In this document: in pieces, positions 19,509 through 33,850 of the stretch | How the letters are laid out: the number at the start of each line of letters is the position of its first letter | How positions within the stretch are numbered: position 1 is the stretch's first letter | Source of the DNA: Penium margaritaceum | Lineage: Eukaryota; Streptophyta; Zygnematophyceae; Desmidiales; Peniaceae | NCBI GenBank assembly: GCA_023375785.1 | Contig: SZWC01001593.1 | Span: forward strand, 30,474-94,473 | Length of the DNA: 64,000 bases | Direction of reading: 5' to 3' | Position numbers and translations under genes: made by a program | Notes under the pieces: model-generated | Seen by the model: the letters and a program-made list of their open reading frames with translations, nothing else | What the model was told of the DNA's origin: nothing | Database searches by the model: none

Positions 19509-22500
19509 CTTTCTCTGGCTTGCTCCACCGTTCTCTGGCCTGGTCCACGTTTCTCTGGCTTGCTCCATCATTCTTTGGCGTGCTCAACCGTTCTATGACT
19601 TGCTCCACCGTTCTATGTCTTGCTCCATCCTCCCCCCGGCTTGCTCCACCTTTTTTCTGGCTTTCTCCACCTTTCCCGGGCTTGCTCCACCTTTCTCTGG
19701 CTTGCTCCACCTTTCTCTGGCTTGCTCCACATTTCTATGGCTTGCTCCACCTTTCTCTGGCTTGCTCAACCGTTCTCTGGCTTGCTCGACCTTTCTCAGG
19801 CTTGCTCCACCTTTCTATGGCTTGCTCCACCTTCATCTGGCCTGCTCAACCATTCTCTAGATTGATCCACCTTTCTCTGGCTGTCTCCACCTGTCTCGGG
19901 CTTCCTCAACTGTTCTATGGCTTGCTCTACCATTTCTCAGGCTTACTCCACCTTTATCTGGCTTGCTCCACCGTTCTCTGGATTGTTCCATCTTTGTCTG
20001 GCTTGCTCCAGATTTCCCTGGCTTGCTCCACCTTTCTCAAGTTTGCTCCACATTTCTCTGGATTGCTCCTACCTTTCCTGGCTTGCACCACGTTTCCCTG
20101 GCTTGCTCCACCTTTTTTCTGGCTTGCTCCACCTTCCTCTGGCTTGCTCCAACTTCCCCTGGATTTCTCCACCTTTCTCTGGCTTGCTCCACCATTCTCT
20201 GGCTGGCTCCACCTTTCTCTGGCTTGATCCACTTTTGTCTCGCTTGCTCCACCTCTCTTTGGTTATCTCCACCTTTCTCTGGCTTGCTCCATTGTTCTCC
20301 GGATTGCTCCACCTTTCTCTGGTGTGCTCCACCTTTTCCTGGCAAACTCTCCACCTTTCTCCGACTCTATCCACATTTATCTGGTTATATTCAGCTTTAT
20401 TTGGCTTGCTCTAGCTCTCTCGGGCTTGCCCCACCTTTCTCTGGCTTGCTCCACCGTTATCTGGCTTGCTCCACCTTTGTTTGGTTTGCTCCAGGTATCC
20501 ATGGCTTGATCCACCTTTCTCTGGCTTGTTCCACCTTTATCTGGCTTGTTCCACCTTTCCCTGGCTTGCTCTACCTTTCTCCGGCTTGCTCCACCTTTCC
20601 CCGGCTTGCTCCACCATTCTCTGGTTTGCTCCACCTTTCTCTCACTTGCTCCACCTTTCCCTGGCTTACTCTACCTTTCTTTGGCTTGCTCCACCTTTCT
20701 ATGTCTTGCTCCACCATTCTCTGGCTTGCTCCACCCTTCTCTGGCTTGCTGCACCGTTCTCTGGCTTGCTCCACCGATCTGTGACTTGCTCCACCTTTCT
20801 CTGGCCTGCTCCACCGTTCTCTGGGCTCGCTCCACTTTTCTTCAGCTTGCTCCACCATTGTCTGGCTTGCTCCACTTTCTTTGGCTTGCGCCATTGTTCT
20901 ATTGCTTGCTCCACTGTTCTCTGGCTTGCTACATCATTCTCTGGCTTGCTCCACCATTCTCTGGCTTTATCCACCATTCTCTGGCTTGCAGCAGCGTTCT
21001 CTGATGTGCTCCACCATCTTCTGGCTTGCTCATCCATTCTGTGGCTTGCTCTACTTTCTCTGGCTTACTCCACAATTACCTAGCATGCTCTACCGTTCTC
21101 TGGCTTAATCCACTGTTCTCTATCTTGCTCCACCGTGCTCTAACTTGCACCACCCTTCTCTGGCTTGCTCCGTTCTTTGCTGGCTTACTCTACTGTTCTC
21201 TGGATGCCTCCACCGTTCTCTGGCTTGCTCTACCATTCTCTGGGTTGCTCCAACTTTGTCTGTTTTGCTCCACGGATCTCTGGCTTCCTCCTCCCTTCTC
21301 TGGCTTGCTCCACCGTTCTCCGGCTTGCTCCACATTTCTCTGGCTTGTTCCACCGTTCTCTAGCTTGTTCCACCATTCTTTAGCTTACTCCACCTTTCCC
21401 TGGCTTGCTCCACTGTTCTCCTGCGTGCTCCACTGTTCTCAAGCTTGCTCCATAGTTCTCTGGCTTACTCTACCGTTCTGTGGATTGCTGCACCGTTCTC
21501 TGGCTTGCTCTGCCATTTTGTGACTTGCTCCATCTTTCTCTGTCTTGCTCCACCGTTCTTTGTATTGCTCCACCGTTCTCCGGCTTGCTCCACCTCTCAT
21601 TGGATTTCTCCACCGTTCTCAGGCCTACTCCACCTTGCTCTGGTTTGCTCCACCTTTCTCTGGCTTGCTCCACCTTTCTTTGGCTTGCTCCACTATTCTC
21701 TGGCTTGCTCCGCCTTTCCCTGGCTTACTCCTTTCTCTGGCTTGCTCCACCTTTCTCTTGCTTGCTTCACCTTTCTCTGGCTTGCTGCACCTTTCTCTGG
21801 TTTGCTCTACCGTTCTCTGCCTTGCTCTACCATTCCCTGGCTTGCTCCACACTTTTTTTGCTTGCTCCACTTTTCTCTGTCTTGATCCACCTTTCTCTCG
21901 CTTGCTCTACAATTCCCTGGCTTGCTCCACCTTTCTCTGGCTTGCTCCATCTTTCTCTGGCTTGCTACACCTTTCTCTGGTTTGCTCCACTGTTCTCAGG
22001 CTTGCTCCACCGTTCTCCGACTTGCCCCACCTTTCTCTGGCTTGCTCCACCATTCTCTGGCTTTCCCCACCATTGTTTGGCTTGCTCCACCGTTCAGTGG
22101 CTTGCACCACTGTTCTATTGCTTGCTCCACCTTTCTTTTGCTTGCTCCACCGTTCCCTGGATTGCTCCACTATTCTCTGACTTACTCCACCATTCTCTTG
22201 ATTGCTCCACTTTCCCTGGCCTGCTCCACTGTTCTCTTGCTTGCTCCACTTTTCTCTGGCTTGCTCCATCATCCTCTGGCTTGCTCCACCGTTCTCCGGC
22301 TTTGTCCACCGTTCTCTGGCCTGCTCCACTGTTCTCTGGCTTACTAAAACTTTCTCTGGCTTGCTCTAATGTTCTCTTGATTGCTCCACCGTTCTCTGGC
22401 TTGATCCACCTTTCACTGGCTTCCTCTACCATTGTCAAGCTTGCTCCACCTTTCTCTAGCTTGTTCCACCTTTCTTTGGCTTGCTCCACCTTTCGTTGGC

Positions 22501-23293
22501 TTGCTCCACCGTTTTCTGGCTTGTGCCGCCTTTTCATGGCTTGCTCGACCTGTCCATGACTTGCCCCACCTCTCTCTGGCTTGCTCCAACTTTCTCTGGC
22601 TTGCTCCACTGTTCTCTGCCATGATCCACCGTTCTCTGGATTCCGCCACTGGTCTCTGGCTTGCTTCAATGTTCTTTGACTTGCTCAACCTTTCCTTGGC
22701 TTGCTCCACAGTTCTCTTGCTTGCTCCACCGTTCTTTAGCCTGCTCCACCGTTCTCTAGATTGCTCCTCTCGTCTCTGGCTTGCTTCACCGTTCTGTGCC
22801 TTGCTCCACTGTTCTCTGGCTTGCTCCAACTTTTGCTAGCTTGCTCCACCTTTCTCTAGCATGCTCCACCTTTCTCTTATCTTCTTCGCCTTTCTCTGGC
22901 CTGCGCCACCTTTCTCTAGCTTGCGCCACCATTCTCTAGCTTGCTCCACCTTTCTCTGGCTTGCACCACATTTCTCTGGCTTGTTCCACTGTTTTCTTGG
23001 TTGCTCCACCGTTCTCGCTCTTGCTCCACTGTCCTCTAGCTTGCTTCACCATTTTCCAACTTGCTTCACCATTCTCTGGCTAACTGCACAATTCCCTGGC
23101 TTGCCCCACCGTTCTCTGACTTGCTCCACCGTTCTCTGGCTTCTTCCACTGTTCTCTAGCTTGCACCACCGTTGTCTAGCTTGCTCCACCGTTCTCTGCC
23201 TTGCTCCACCGTTCTGAGGTTTGCACCACCGTTCTCTGGCATGCTCCACCATTCTCTGGCTTGCTCCACCGTTTTATGGCTTGCTCCACTTTT

Positions 23294-23327
23294 NNNNNNN
23301 NNNNNNNNNNNNNNNNNNNNNNNNNNN
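23294..23327. other. Assembly gap (34 N) between near-identical flanks
   Basis: Sequence 22932-23293 is repeated at 23328-23689 at a constant offset of 396 bp, with only about 4% mismatches by eye. The gap therefore sits between two copies of the same stretch. This may be a true duplication, two haplotypes placed in series, or an unresolved overlap. Confidence 0.9.
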
Positions 23328-25220
23328 TTCTCTAGCTTGCTCCACCTTTCTCTGGCTTGCACCACATTTCTCTGGCTTGTTCCACTGTTTTCTTGGTTGC
23401 CCCACCGTTCTTGGTCTTGCTCCACTGTCCTCTGGCTTCCTCCACCATTTTCCAACTTGCTTTACCATTCTCTGGTTTACTGCACAATTCCCTGACTTGC
23501 CCCACCGTTCTCTGAATTGTTCCACCGTTCTCTGGCTTCTTCCACTGTTCTCTAGCTTGCACCACCATTGTCTAGCTTGCTCCACCGTTCTCTGCCTTGC
23601 TCCACCGTTCTGAGGTTTGCACCACCGTTCTCTGGCATGCTCCACCATTCTCTGGCTTGCTCCACCGTTTTATGGCTTGCTCCACTTTTTCCTGGCTTAC
23701 TCAACCGTTCTAGGGCTTCCTCCACCACTCTCTGGCTTGCTCCACAATTATCTTGCTTGCTCTACCATTCTCTGGCTTGCTCAATTGTTCTATGGCTCGC
23801 TTCACAGTTCTGTTGCTTGCTCCACCTTTCTCTGGCTTGCTTGACCGTTCTTTGGCTTACTCCACCATTCTCTGCCTTCCTCTACTATTCTCTAGCTTGC
23901 TCCACTGTTCTCTAGCTTGCTCCAAGGCTCTCTGGCTTGATCCACCTTTCCCTGGCTTGCTCTACCATTCTCTGACTTGCTCCACCGTTCTCTTGCTTGC
24001 TCCACAGTTTTTTTGCTTGCCCCACCGTTCTCTGGCTTGATCCACCTTTCTATCGCTTGCTCCACCGTTCTCTGGCTTGCTCCGCCTTTCTCTGGCTTGC
24101 TCCACCTTTCTCCCGCTTGCTACACTTTTCTCTGGCTTCCTCCACAGTTCATAGTCTTGTTCCGTTGTTCTCTGGCTTGTTCTACCTTACTCTAGCTTGC
24201 TCCACCATTCTCTGGATTCTCCACCGTTCACTCGCTTGCTCTACCTTTCTCTGGCTTGCTCCCTACTTTCTTTAGCTTGCTCCACCGTCCTCTGGCTTGC
24301 TCTACCTTTCTCTGGCTTGCTCCACCTTTGTGTGGATTTCTCCTCCTCTCTCTTGCTTGCTTCATCTTTCTCTGGCTTGCTCCACCTTCCTCTGGATTGC
24401 TCCACCTTTCTCTTACTTGCTTCAGCTCTCTCTGGCTTGCTCCACCTTTCTCTGGCTTGCTCCACCTTCCTCTGGATTGCTCCACCTTTCTCTTACTTGC
24501 TTCAGCTCTCTCTGGCTTGCTCCACCTTTCTCTGACTTGCTCTATTTTTCTCTGGCTTGCTCCACAGTTTGCTGGCTTCCTTTGCCATTTTCTTGCTGGC
24601 TCCACCGTTGTCTTGCTTATCCACCGTTCTCTGGCTTGCTTTACCATTCTCTTGCTTGCTTCACCGTTCTCATGATTGCCCCACTGTTCTATTGGTTGCT
24701 CCACCGTTCTCTGGCTTGCTCCACCGTTCTCTGGCCTGCTCCACCATTCTCGGACTTGCTCCATCATTCTCTTGCTTGCTCCACTGTTATCTGGCTTGCT
24801 CCACTCTTTTCTGGCTTGCTCCACCGTTCTCTGGCTTGCTCCACCGTTTTCTGGCTTGCTCCACCATTCTTTGGCTTGCTCCACCTTTCTCTGGCTTGCA
24901 CTACCTTTCTCCAGCTTGCTCTGCCATTGTCTGCCTTGTCCCACAGTTATGTGGCTTTCCCCACCGTTCTCTGGCTTGTTCCACCTTTATCTGGCTTTCT
25001 CCACCATTCTCTGGCTTGCTCCACTGTCTCTGGCTTGCACCACTGTTCTCTGCCTTGCTCCACCGTTCACTGGCCTGCTCCACCATTCTCGGACTTGCTC
25101 CATCGTTCTCTGGCTTGCTTCATTGTCCTCTGGCTTGCTCCACTGTTCTTTGGCCTGCTCCACTGCTCTCTGGCTTGCCCCACTGTTCTCTGGCTTGTTC
25201 CACCATTCTCCGGCTTGCTC

Positions 25221-25500
25221 CACCTTTCTATGGCTTGCTCCACCGTTCTATTCCTTGCTCCATTTCTCTTTGGCTTCCTCCACCTCTCTCTGGCTTGCTC
25301 CTCCTTTTAATGGCTTGCTCCATCGTTCTCTGGCTTGCTCCACCATTCTCTGGCTTGCTCCACCTTTCTATGGCTTGCTCCACCGTTCTATTCCTTGCTC
25401 CATTTCTCTTTGGCTTCCTCCACCTCTCTCTGGCTTGCTCCTCCTTTTAATGGCTTGCTCCATCGTTCTCTGGCTTGCTCCACCACTATCTGGGTTGCTC
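25221..25500 (+). repeat. 140-bp higher-order duplication
   Basis: The block from 25221 recurs at 25361 with a shared set of rare variants (ttctattccttgctcc, ctccttttaatggc). The offset is exactly seven 20-bp units. Confidence 0.9.
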
Positions 25501-28500
25501 CACTGTTCTCTGGCTTGCTGCATTGTGCTCTGGCTTGTTCTACCATTCTCTAGCGTGCTCCACCGTTCTCTGGATTCCTCTACACTTGTCTTGCTTGCTC
25601 CACCGTTGTCTGGCTTGCTCCACCATTCTTAGACTTGCTCCACCATTCTCTGGCTTCCTCCATCGTCCTCTGGCTGGCTCCATTGTTCTATTCCTTGCTG
25701 TACCATTCTCTGGCTGGCTCCACGGTTCTCTGGCTTGCTCCAAGGTTCTCTTTCTTGCTGTACCTTTCTTCGGCTTGCTCCACCTGTCTCAAGCTTGCTC
25801 TACCTTTCTCCGGTGTGCTCCAACATTCTCTGTGTTGGTCCACCGTTCTCTACCTCGCTCCACCATTCTCTGGTTGTTCCACCTTTCCTTGGCTTTATCC
25901 AACGTTCTCTTGCTTGCTCCACCGTTCTCTTGCTTGCTCCACCGTTCTCTGGATTGCTCCACCGCTCTTTGGCTTGCTCCCCTGGTCTCTGGCTTGCTCC
26001 ACCGTTTTTTGGCTTTTTCCACTGTTCTCTAGCTTGCTCCTTCTTTTCTGGCTTGCTCCACCTTTCTCTGGCTTGCTCCACCGTTCTCTGACTTGCTTCA
26101 CCGTTATCTGGCATGCTCCACCGTTCTCTTTCTTGCTCAAAATTTCTCTAGCCTGCTTGACCTTTCTCTGGCTTGCTCCACCATTCTCTACCTTGATCCA
26201 CCTTTCTCTGGCAAAGTTTATGCACAAATTTTATGCACAAAGTTTATGCTCAATGTTTATGCACAGCTTTTATGCACAAAGATCATGACCAAAGTTTAAG
26301 CATAAAGTTTATCTACAAACTTTATGCACACCGTTTATGCACACAGTTTATGCACAAAGTTTATGCACAAAGTTTATGCACAACTTTTTTGCACATAGTT
26401 TATGCACAAAGTTTATGCACAAAGATTATGCACAAAGTTTGTGCACAACGGTTATGCAAACGTTTTTGCACAAATCTTATGCAATAATTTATGCACAGTA
26501 TTTATTCACAAAGTTTATGCAGCTGTTTATGCATTAAGTTTATGCACAACATTTATGCAAAACGTTGATACACAAACGTCTATGCACAAAGTTTATGCAC
26601 AAATCTTATGCACAAAGTTTATGAACAAATTTTCTGCAAAACGTTTATGCACAAAGTTTATGCACAAAGTTTCTGCAAAACGTTTATGAACAAAATGTAT
26701 GCAAAACGTTTACATAGAAAGTGTATGCACAAAGTTTATGCACACAACTTTTGCACAAGAATTATGCACAATGTTTATGCACAATGCTGATATCAGACGT
26801 TTGCGCACAACGTTTATGCACAAAGTATATGCACAAGGTTTATGCACAAATGTTAATGCAGAAAGGTTTTGCAAAACGATTCTGCAAAATGTTTATGCAC
26901 ACTTTTTATACACAAAATCTATGCACAAAGTTTATGCAAAATTTCTATGCACAACGTTCATGCACAAAACTTATATACAACGTTTTTGCACAACATTTAT
27001 GCACAAATGTTATGCACAAAGTTTCTACACACAGTTCATGCAAAAATTGTATGCACAACGTTGATGCACAAAGTGTATGCACAAAGTTTATGCACAATGT
27101 TTATGCACAGTTTTTATGCACAAAGTTTGTGCACAACGTTTCTGCACAACGTTTGTGCAAAACGTTTATTCTCAAAGCTGATACACAAAGTTTACCCACG
27201 AATTTTGTGCACAAATGTTATGCACAACGTTTATGCACAAAGTTTATTCACAATTTACATGCACAAATCTTATGAACTACATTTATGCACAAAGTTTGTG
27301 CAAAACGTTTATGCACAAAGATTATGCACAACTTTTGTGCAAACATTTTATGCACAAATTTTGTGCACAAAGTTTATGCACAAAGTTTATGCACAAAGTT
27401 CATGCACAACTTTTATGCACAACGTTTATGCACAAATTTTACGCACAAAGTCTATGCAAAACGTTTATGCACAACAATTATGCACAAATTTTATGCGTAA
27501 AGTTTATGCACAATGTTGATGCACAAAGTTTACACACAAGTTTTTATGCACAAAGTTTATGCAAAAAGTTTATGCACAGTGTTTATGCACCGCATTTACG
27601 CATAACGTTTGTGCACAAAGTTTATGCACAAAGTTTATGCACAAATTTGTAGCACAAAGCTTATGCACAAAGTTTATGCACAGAGTTTATGCACAATGTT
27701 TATGCACAGCATTTATGCATAACATCGGTCCAAACATTGTATACACAATTTTTTCCACAAAGTTTATGCACAAAGTATATGCACAAAGGTCATGCACGAA
27801 GCTTATGCACAAATTTTATGCACAAAGTTTATGCACAAGGTTTATGCACAAAATTTATGCACAAAGTTGATGCACAAAGTTGATGTACAAATTTCATGCG
27901 CAAAGTTTATGCGCAAAGTTTATGCACAAAGTTTATGCACAAAGTTTCTGCACAAAGTTTATGCACAATGTTATGCACAGAGTTCATGCACAAAGTTGAT
28001 GCACAAAGCTTATATACAAAGTTTATGCACAAAGTTTATGCACAAATTTTATTCACAAAGTTTATGTACAACATTTATGCATGAAGTTTATGCTCAAAGA
28101 ATTTGCACAATGTTTATGCACAAAGTTTATGCACAACATTTGTGTACAAAGTGTATGCACAAACTTTATGCAAGAAGTGTATGCACAATGTTTTTGCACA
28201 AAGTTTATGTACAATGTTTCTGCACAAATTTAATGCACAAATGTTATGCACAAACTTTATGCACAAAGTCCATGCACAAAGTTTATGCAAAATTTTTGTG
28301 CACAACGTTGATGCGCAAAGTTTATGCACAAAGTTTTTGAAAAACGTTTCTGCACAAAGTTTATGCATGGATTTTCTGCAAAATGTTTATGCACAAAGTT
28401 TATGCACAACGCTTATGCACAAAGCGTATGCACAACATTTATGCACAACGTTTATGAACAAAGGTTATGCACAAACTTTATGCACAAAGTTCATGAAGAA

Positions 28501-29917
28501 AGATTATGCACACAGTATATGCACTATTGTTATGCAAAATATTTGTGCATAAAGTTTGTCCACAAGTTTATGCGCAACATTTGTTTACAAATGTTATGCA
28601 CAAAGTTTATGCGCAAAGTTTTTGCAAAAAGTTTTTGCACAAATTTTATGCACAAAGTTTATGCAGAAAGTTTATGGACAACTTTTATGCACAAAGTTTA
28701 TGCACAAATGATATGCACAAAGTCTATGCAAAACGTTTATGCACAACGTTTATGCACAATTTTTATGCGTAAAGTTTATGCACAATGTTGATGCACAAAG
28801 TTTATGCACACTTTTTATGCACAGTGTTTATGCATAAAGTTTGTGCACAAAGTTTATAAGCAACGTTTCTGCACAATTTTTATGCACAAAGTTTATGCAC
28901 AAAGTTCATGCACACGGTCTATACACAAATTGTATGCACAAGGTTTATGCACAAAGTTTATGCACAAAGTATATGCAGAACTTTTATGCACAAAGTTTAT
29001 GCATAAGGTTTATGCACAAAGTTTATGCACAATGTTCTTGCACAACATTTATGCACAAAGTTTATGCAAAACGTTTATGCACAAAGGTTTTGCACAAAGT
29101 TTCTGCACAAAGTTTATGCGCAACGTTTATGCACAAAGCTTATGCACACTTTTTATGCACAGTGTTTATGCATATAGTTTGTGCACAAAGTTTATAAGCA
29201 ACGTTTCTGCACAAAGTTTACGCACAAAGTTAGTTCACAAAGGTTTTGCACAAAGTTAATGCACAAAGTAAATGCACAAAGTTAATGCATAAACTTTATG
29301 CACAAAGGTTATGCACAAAGTTTTTGCACAACAATGATGCACAATGTTTATGCACAAAGTTTATGCACAAATTCTATGCACAAAGTTTATGCACAAAGTT
29401 TATGCACAAAGTGTGTGAAAAACGTTAATGCACAAAGTTCATGCACAACTTTTATGCACAGAGGTTATGCACAAAGGTTATGCACAAAGTTTATGCACTA
29501 ATTTTATACACTAAGTTTATGCACAGCGTTTTAGCACAACTTTTATGCACAAAGTGTGTACACAAATTTTATTCACAAAGTTTGTGCACAAAGTTTATGC
29601 AGAAAGTTTATGCACAAAGTTTATGCACAAAGTTTATACACAAAGTTTATGCACAAAGGTTTTGCACAACATTTATGCACAACGTGTATGCACAAAGTTC
29701 ATGCATAAAGGCTTTGCACAAAGTCTCTGCACAAAGTTTATGCACACTGTGTATGCACAAAGCTTCTGCACAATTTTTATGCACAGCATTTATTCATAAC
29801 GTTTTTGCACAAAGTTTATAAACAATGTTTGTGCACAAATTTCATAGGGGAAGTTTATGCACGAAGTTTATGCACGAAGTTAATGCACAAAGTTTATGCA
29901 CAAAGTTTATGCACAAA

Positions 29918-30792
29918 GTTTTTGCACAAAGTTGATGCACAAAGTTTATGCACAAAGTTTATGCATAAAGTTTTTTCACAAAGTTTATGCAAAACGTTTG
30001 TGCACAACGTTTATGCACAGAGTTTATGCAAACCGTTTATGCACAAAGTTTATGCACAAAGTTTTTGCACAACATTTCTGCACAAGTTTTATGTACAAAG
30101 TTTATGCACAAAGTTTATGCATATCGTTTATGCACAAAGTTTATGCACAAAGTTTATGGACAACGTTTTTTCACAAAGTTTATGCACAAAGTTTATGCAC
30201 AAAGTTTATGCACAAAGTTGATGCACAATGTCAGTTCACAAAGTGCATGCACGATTTTTTTGCACAACGTTTATGCACAAAGTGTATGCACAAAGTTTAT
30301 GCACAAAGTTTATGCACAACGTTTGTGCACAACGTTTATGCACAAAGTTTATGCACAAAGTTTTTGCACAAAGTTGATGCACAAAGTTTATGCACAAAGT
30401 TTATGCATAAAGTTTTTTCACAAAGTTTATGCAAAACGTTTGTGCACAACGTTTATGCACAGACTTTATGCAAACCGTTTATGCACAAAGTTTATGCACA
30501 AAGTTTTTGCACAAAGTTGATGCACAAAGTTTATGCACAAAGTTTATGCATAAAGTTTTTTCACAAAGTTTATGCAAAACGTTTGTGCACAACGTTTATG
30601 CACAGACTTTATGCAAACCGTTTATGCACAAAGTTTATGCACAAAGTTTATGGACAACGTTTTTTCACAAAGTTTATGCACAAAGTTTATGCACAAAGTT
30701 TATGCACAAAGTTGATGCACAATGTCAGTTCACAAAGTGCATGCACGATTTTTTTGCACAACGTTTATGCACAAAGTGTATGCACAAAGTTT
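29918..30792 (+). repeat. Higher-order repeats inside the 13-bp array
   Basis: A block of about 140 bp (11 units) occurs three times, starting at 29918, 30360 and 30503. A block of about 140 bp starting near 30150 is repeated near 30645. Within these blocks the copies are nearly identical, so this is the most recently amplified part of the 13-bp array. Confidence 0.88.
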
Positions 30793-33587
30793 ATGCACAA
30801 AGTTTATGCACAAAGTTTATGCACAAAGTTTATGCACAAAGTTTATGCACAAAGTTTATGCACAAATTTTATGCACAAAGTTTATGCACACAGTTTGTGC
30901 AAAACGTTTATGGACAAAGTTTATGCACAAAGGTTATGCACAAGGTTTATGCACAACTTCTGTGCACAACATTTATGCATAATATTTATGCACAAAGTTT
31001 GTGCAAAACATTTATGCACAACGTTTGTGCAAAAGGTTATGCACAAAGTTTATGCACAAAGGTTTTGAACAAAGTTCATGCACAAATTCATGCACATATT
31101 TTATGCAAATGGTTTATGCACAAATTTTGTTCACTAAGTTTATGCACAAATGTTATGCACAAACTTTATGCACAAGGTTTGTGCACAACTTTTATGCACA
31201 AAGTTTATGCACAATGGTTATGCACAACATTTTATGCACAATGTAAATGCACAAAGCTCATGCAAAATGTTTCTGCAAAACTTTTATGCACAAAGTTTGT
31301 GCACAAAATTTCCGTACAACATCTATCTAAAACGTTTGTGCACATTGTTTATGCACAAAGTTTACGCACAACGTTTATGCACATAGCTTTTGCAGAAAGT
31401 TTCTGCACAAAGTTTCTGCACAAACTTTCTGCACAAACGTAATGCACAAACTTTATGCACAACGTTTATGCACAAAGTTTATGTACAAAGTTTATGCATC
31501 AAGTTGATGCACAAAGTTTATATACAAAGTTTACGCACAAAGTTTATGTACAAGGTTTATAAACAAAGTTGATGCACAAAGGTTATGTACAAAACTTATG
31601 CACAAAGTTTATGCGCAAAGTTTACGCACAAAGTTTACGTAAAAAATATATGCACAAAGTTTGTGCACAAAGTTTCTGCACAAGGCATATGCACAAAGTT
31701 TATGCACAACGTTTATGTACAAAGTTTATTCACAAAGTTTATGCAAAACGTTTATGCACAAAGTTTATGCACAAAGCTTATGCACAAAGGTTTTGCACAA
31801 AGTTTATGTACAAAGTGTATGCACAAAGTTTATGCACGAAGTTTCAGCACAAAGTTTATGCAAACGTTCATGCACAAAGTTCATGTACAAGGGTTTTGCA
31901 CAAAGTTTATGCACAAAGTTTATGCACAAATTCTATGCACAAAGTTTATGCACAAAGTTTATGCACAAATTTTATGCACAAAGTGTATGCACAAAGTGTA
32001 TGCACAAAGTTGATGCACAAAGTTAATGCACAAAGTTAATTCACAAAGTTTATGCACAAAGTTTATGCACAAAATGTATGTACAAAGTTTATGCACAAAG
32101 TTTATGCACAAAGTTTTGTCACAAAGTATGTGCACAAAGTATATGCACAACGTTTATGTACAAAGTTTATGCACAATGTTTATGCACAATCTTTATGCAC
32201 AGAATTTATGCAAGAACTTTATGCACAAATTTCATGCACAAATTTTATACACAAATTTTATGCACAAAGCTTATGCACAAAGTTTATGCACAAAGCTTAT
32301 GCAAAATTTTTATGCACAATAATTGTTCATAAAGTTTGCGCACAAAGTTTATGCACAACATTTGTGCACAAATGCTATGCACAAAGTTTATGCACAAAGT
32401 TTTTCCTTAACGCTTATACACAAAGTTTATGCACAAAGCTTATGAACAAAGTTTGTGCACAAGTTTATGCACAAATTTTATGCACAAAGTTTATGCAGGA
32501 CGTTTATGCGCAAGATTGTATGGACGAAGTTTATGCAAAATGTTTATGCACAAATGTTTTGCACAAAGTTTATGCACTAAGTGTATGCACAAAGTTTATG
32601 CAAAAATTTTATGCACAAAGTTTATGCACAAAGTTTATGCTCAATGTTTATGCACAAAGTTTATACAAAACGTTCATGCACAAAGTTTGTCCACATGTAT
32701 GCACAAAGTTTATGCACACAGTTTATGTACAACGTTTATACACAAAGCTTATCCACAAATTGTATGCCCAATGTTTATGCATAAAGTGTGTGCAAAATGT
32801 TTACAAACCAACGTTTGTGCACAACTTTTATGCAAAAAGTTTATGCACAAAGTTTTTGCACGAAGTTAATGTACAAAGTTTATGTACAAAGTTCATGCAC
32901 AAAGTTTACACACGAATTTCATGCACAACGTTTATGCACAAAGTTTATGCACAATGTTTATGCACAAAGTTTATGCACAAAATGCATGAAAAAATGTTTT
33001 GCACAAAGTGTATGCACAAAGTGTATGCACAAAGTCTATGCATAAAGTTTATGCACAAAGCTTATGCACAAAGTTTATGCACAGATTCTATGCACAAAGT
33101 TTATGCACAAAGTTTATTTGAAAGTTTATGCACAAAGTTTATGCACAGCGTTTATGCACAAAGGTTATGCACAAATTTCATGCACAGTTTATGCACAAAG
33201 TTTATCCACAAAGTTTATGAACAAAGTACACGCAAAACGTTTATGCACAAAGTTTATGAACAAAGCTTATGAACAAAGTTTCTGCACAATGTTTTTGCAC
33301 AAACAATATGCACAATGTTTATGCACAAATTTTGTGCACAAAGTTTATGCACAACGTTGGTGCACAAAGCTTATGCACAAACTGTATGCGCAATTGTTTG
33401 CCTAAATTTTATGCACAAAGTTTATGCACAAAGTTTATCCACAACGTTTATGCACAAAATTTGTGCACAAAATTAATGCAAAACGTTTATGCACAAAGTA
33501 TATGCACAACATTTATGCACAACGTTTATGGGTAAAGTTTATGCACAAAGTTTTTGCGCAAACGTTGTGCACGGCATTAATGCACAA

Positions 33588-33850
33588 AGTTTATGCACAA
33601 AGTTTATGCACAAAGTTTATGAACAAAGTTTATGCACAAAAGTTATGCACAAAGTTTATGCACAAAGTTTCTGCACTAAGTTTGTGCACAAAGTTCATGA
33701 ACAAAGTTTATGCACAACGTTTATGCACAAAGTTTATGCACAAAAGTTATGCACAAAGTTTATGCACAAAGTTTCTGCACTAAGTTTGTGCACAAAGTTC
33801 ATGAACAAAGTTTATGCACAACGTTTATGCACAAAGTTTATGCACAAAGC
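33588..33850 (+). repeat. 104-bp duplication inside the 13-bp array
   Basis: The variants cacaaaagttatg, tttctgcactaag and gttcatgaac recur in the same order at an offset of 104 bp, eight units of 13. Confidence 0.85.

Larger units (their letters stand above)
19509..26212 (+). repeat. 20-bp tandem array, F orientation (6.7 kb)
   Basis: The pyrimidine-rich unit is again on the plus strand. Higher-order duplications include an 80-bp step (24411 to 24491) and a 140-bp step (25221 to 25361). A roughly 360-bp pair flanks the N gap at 23294-23327. The block stops at tctctggc (26212), where the 13-bp array begins abruptly. Confidence 0.95.

Noticed and set aside
2990-26212. Many open frames of 60-360 codons on both strands, some with hydrophobic segments resembling membrane helices and others charged and resembling coiled coils.
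   Set aside because: They are translations of a stop-free 20-bp unit in all six frames. Each frame gives the same 20-residue cycle, overlapping frames are equally open, and no start, domain or composition sets one apart.
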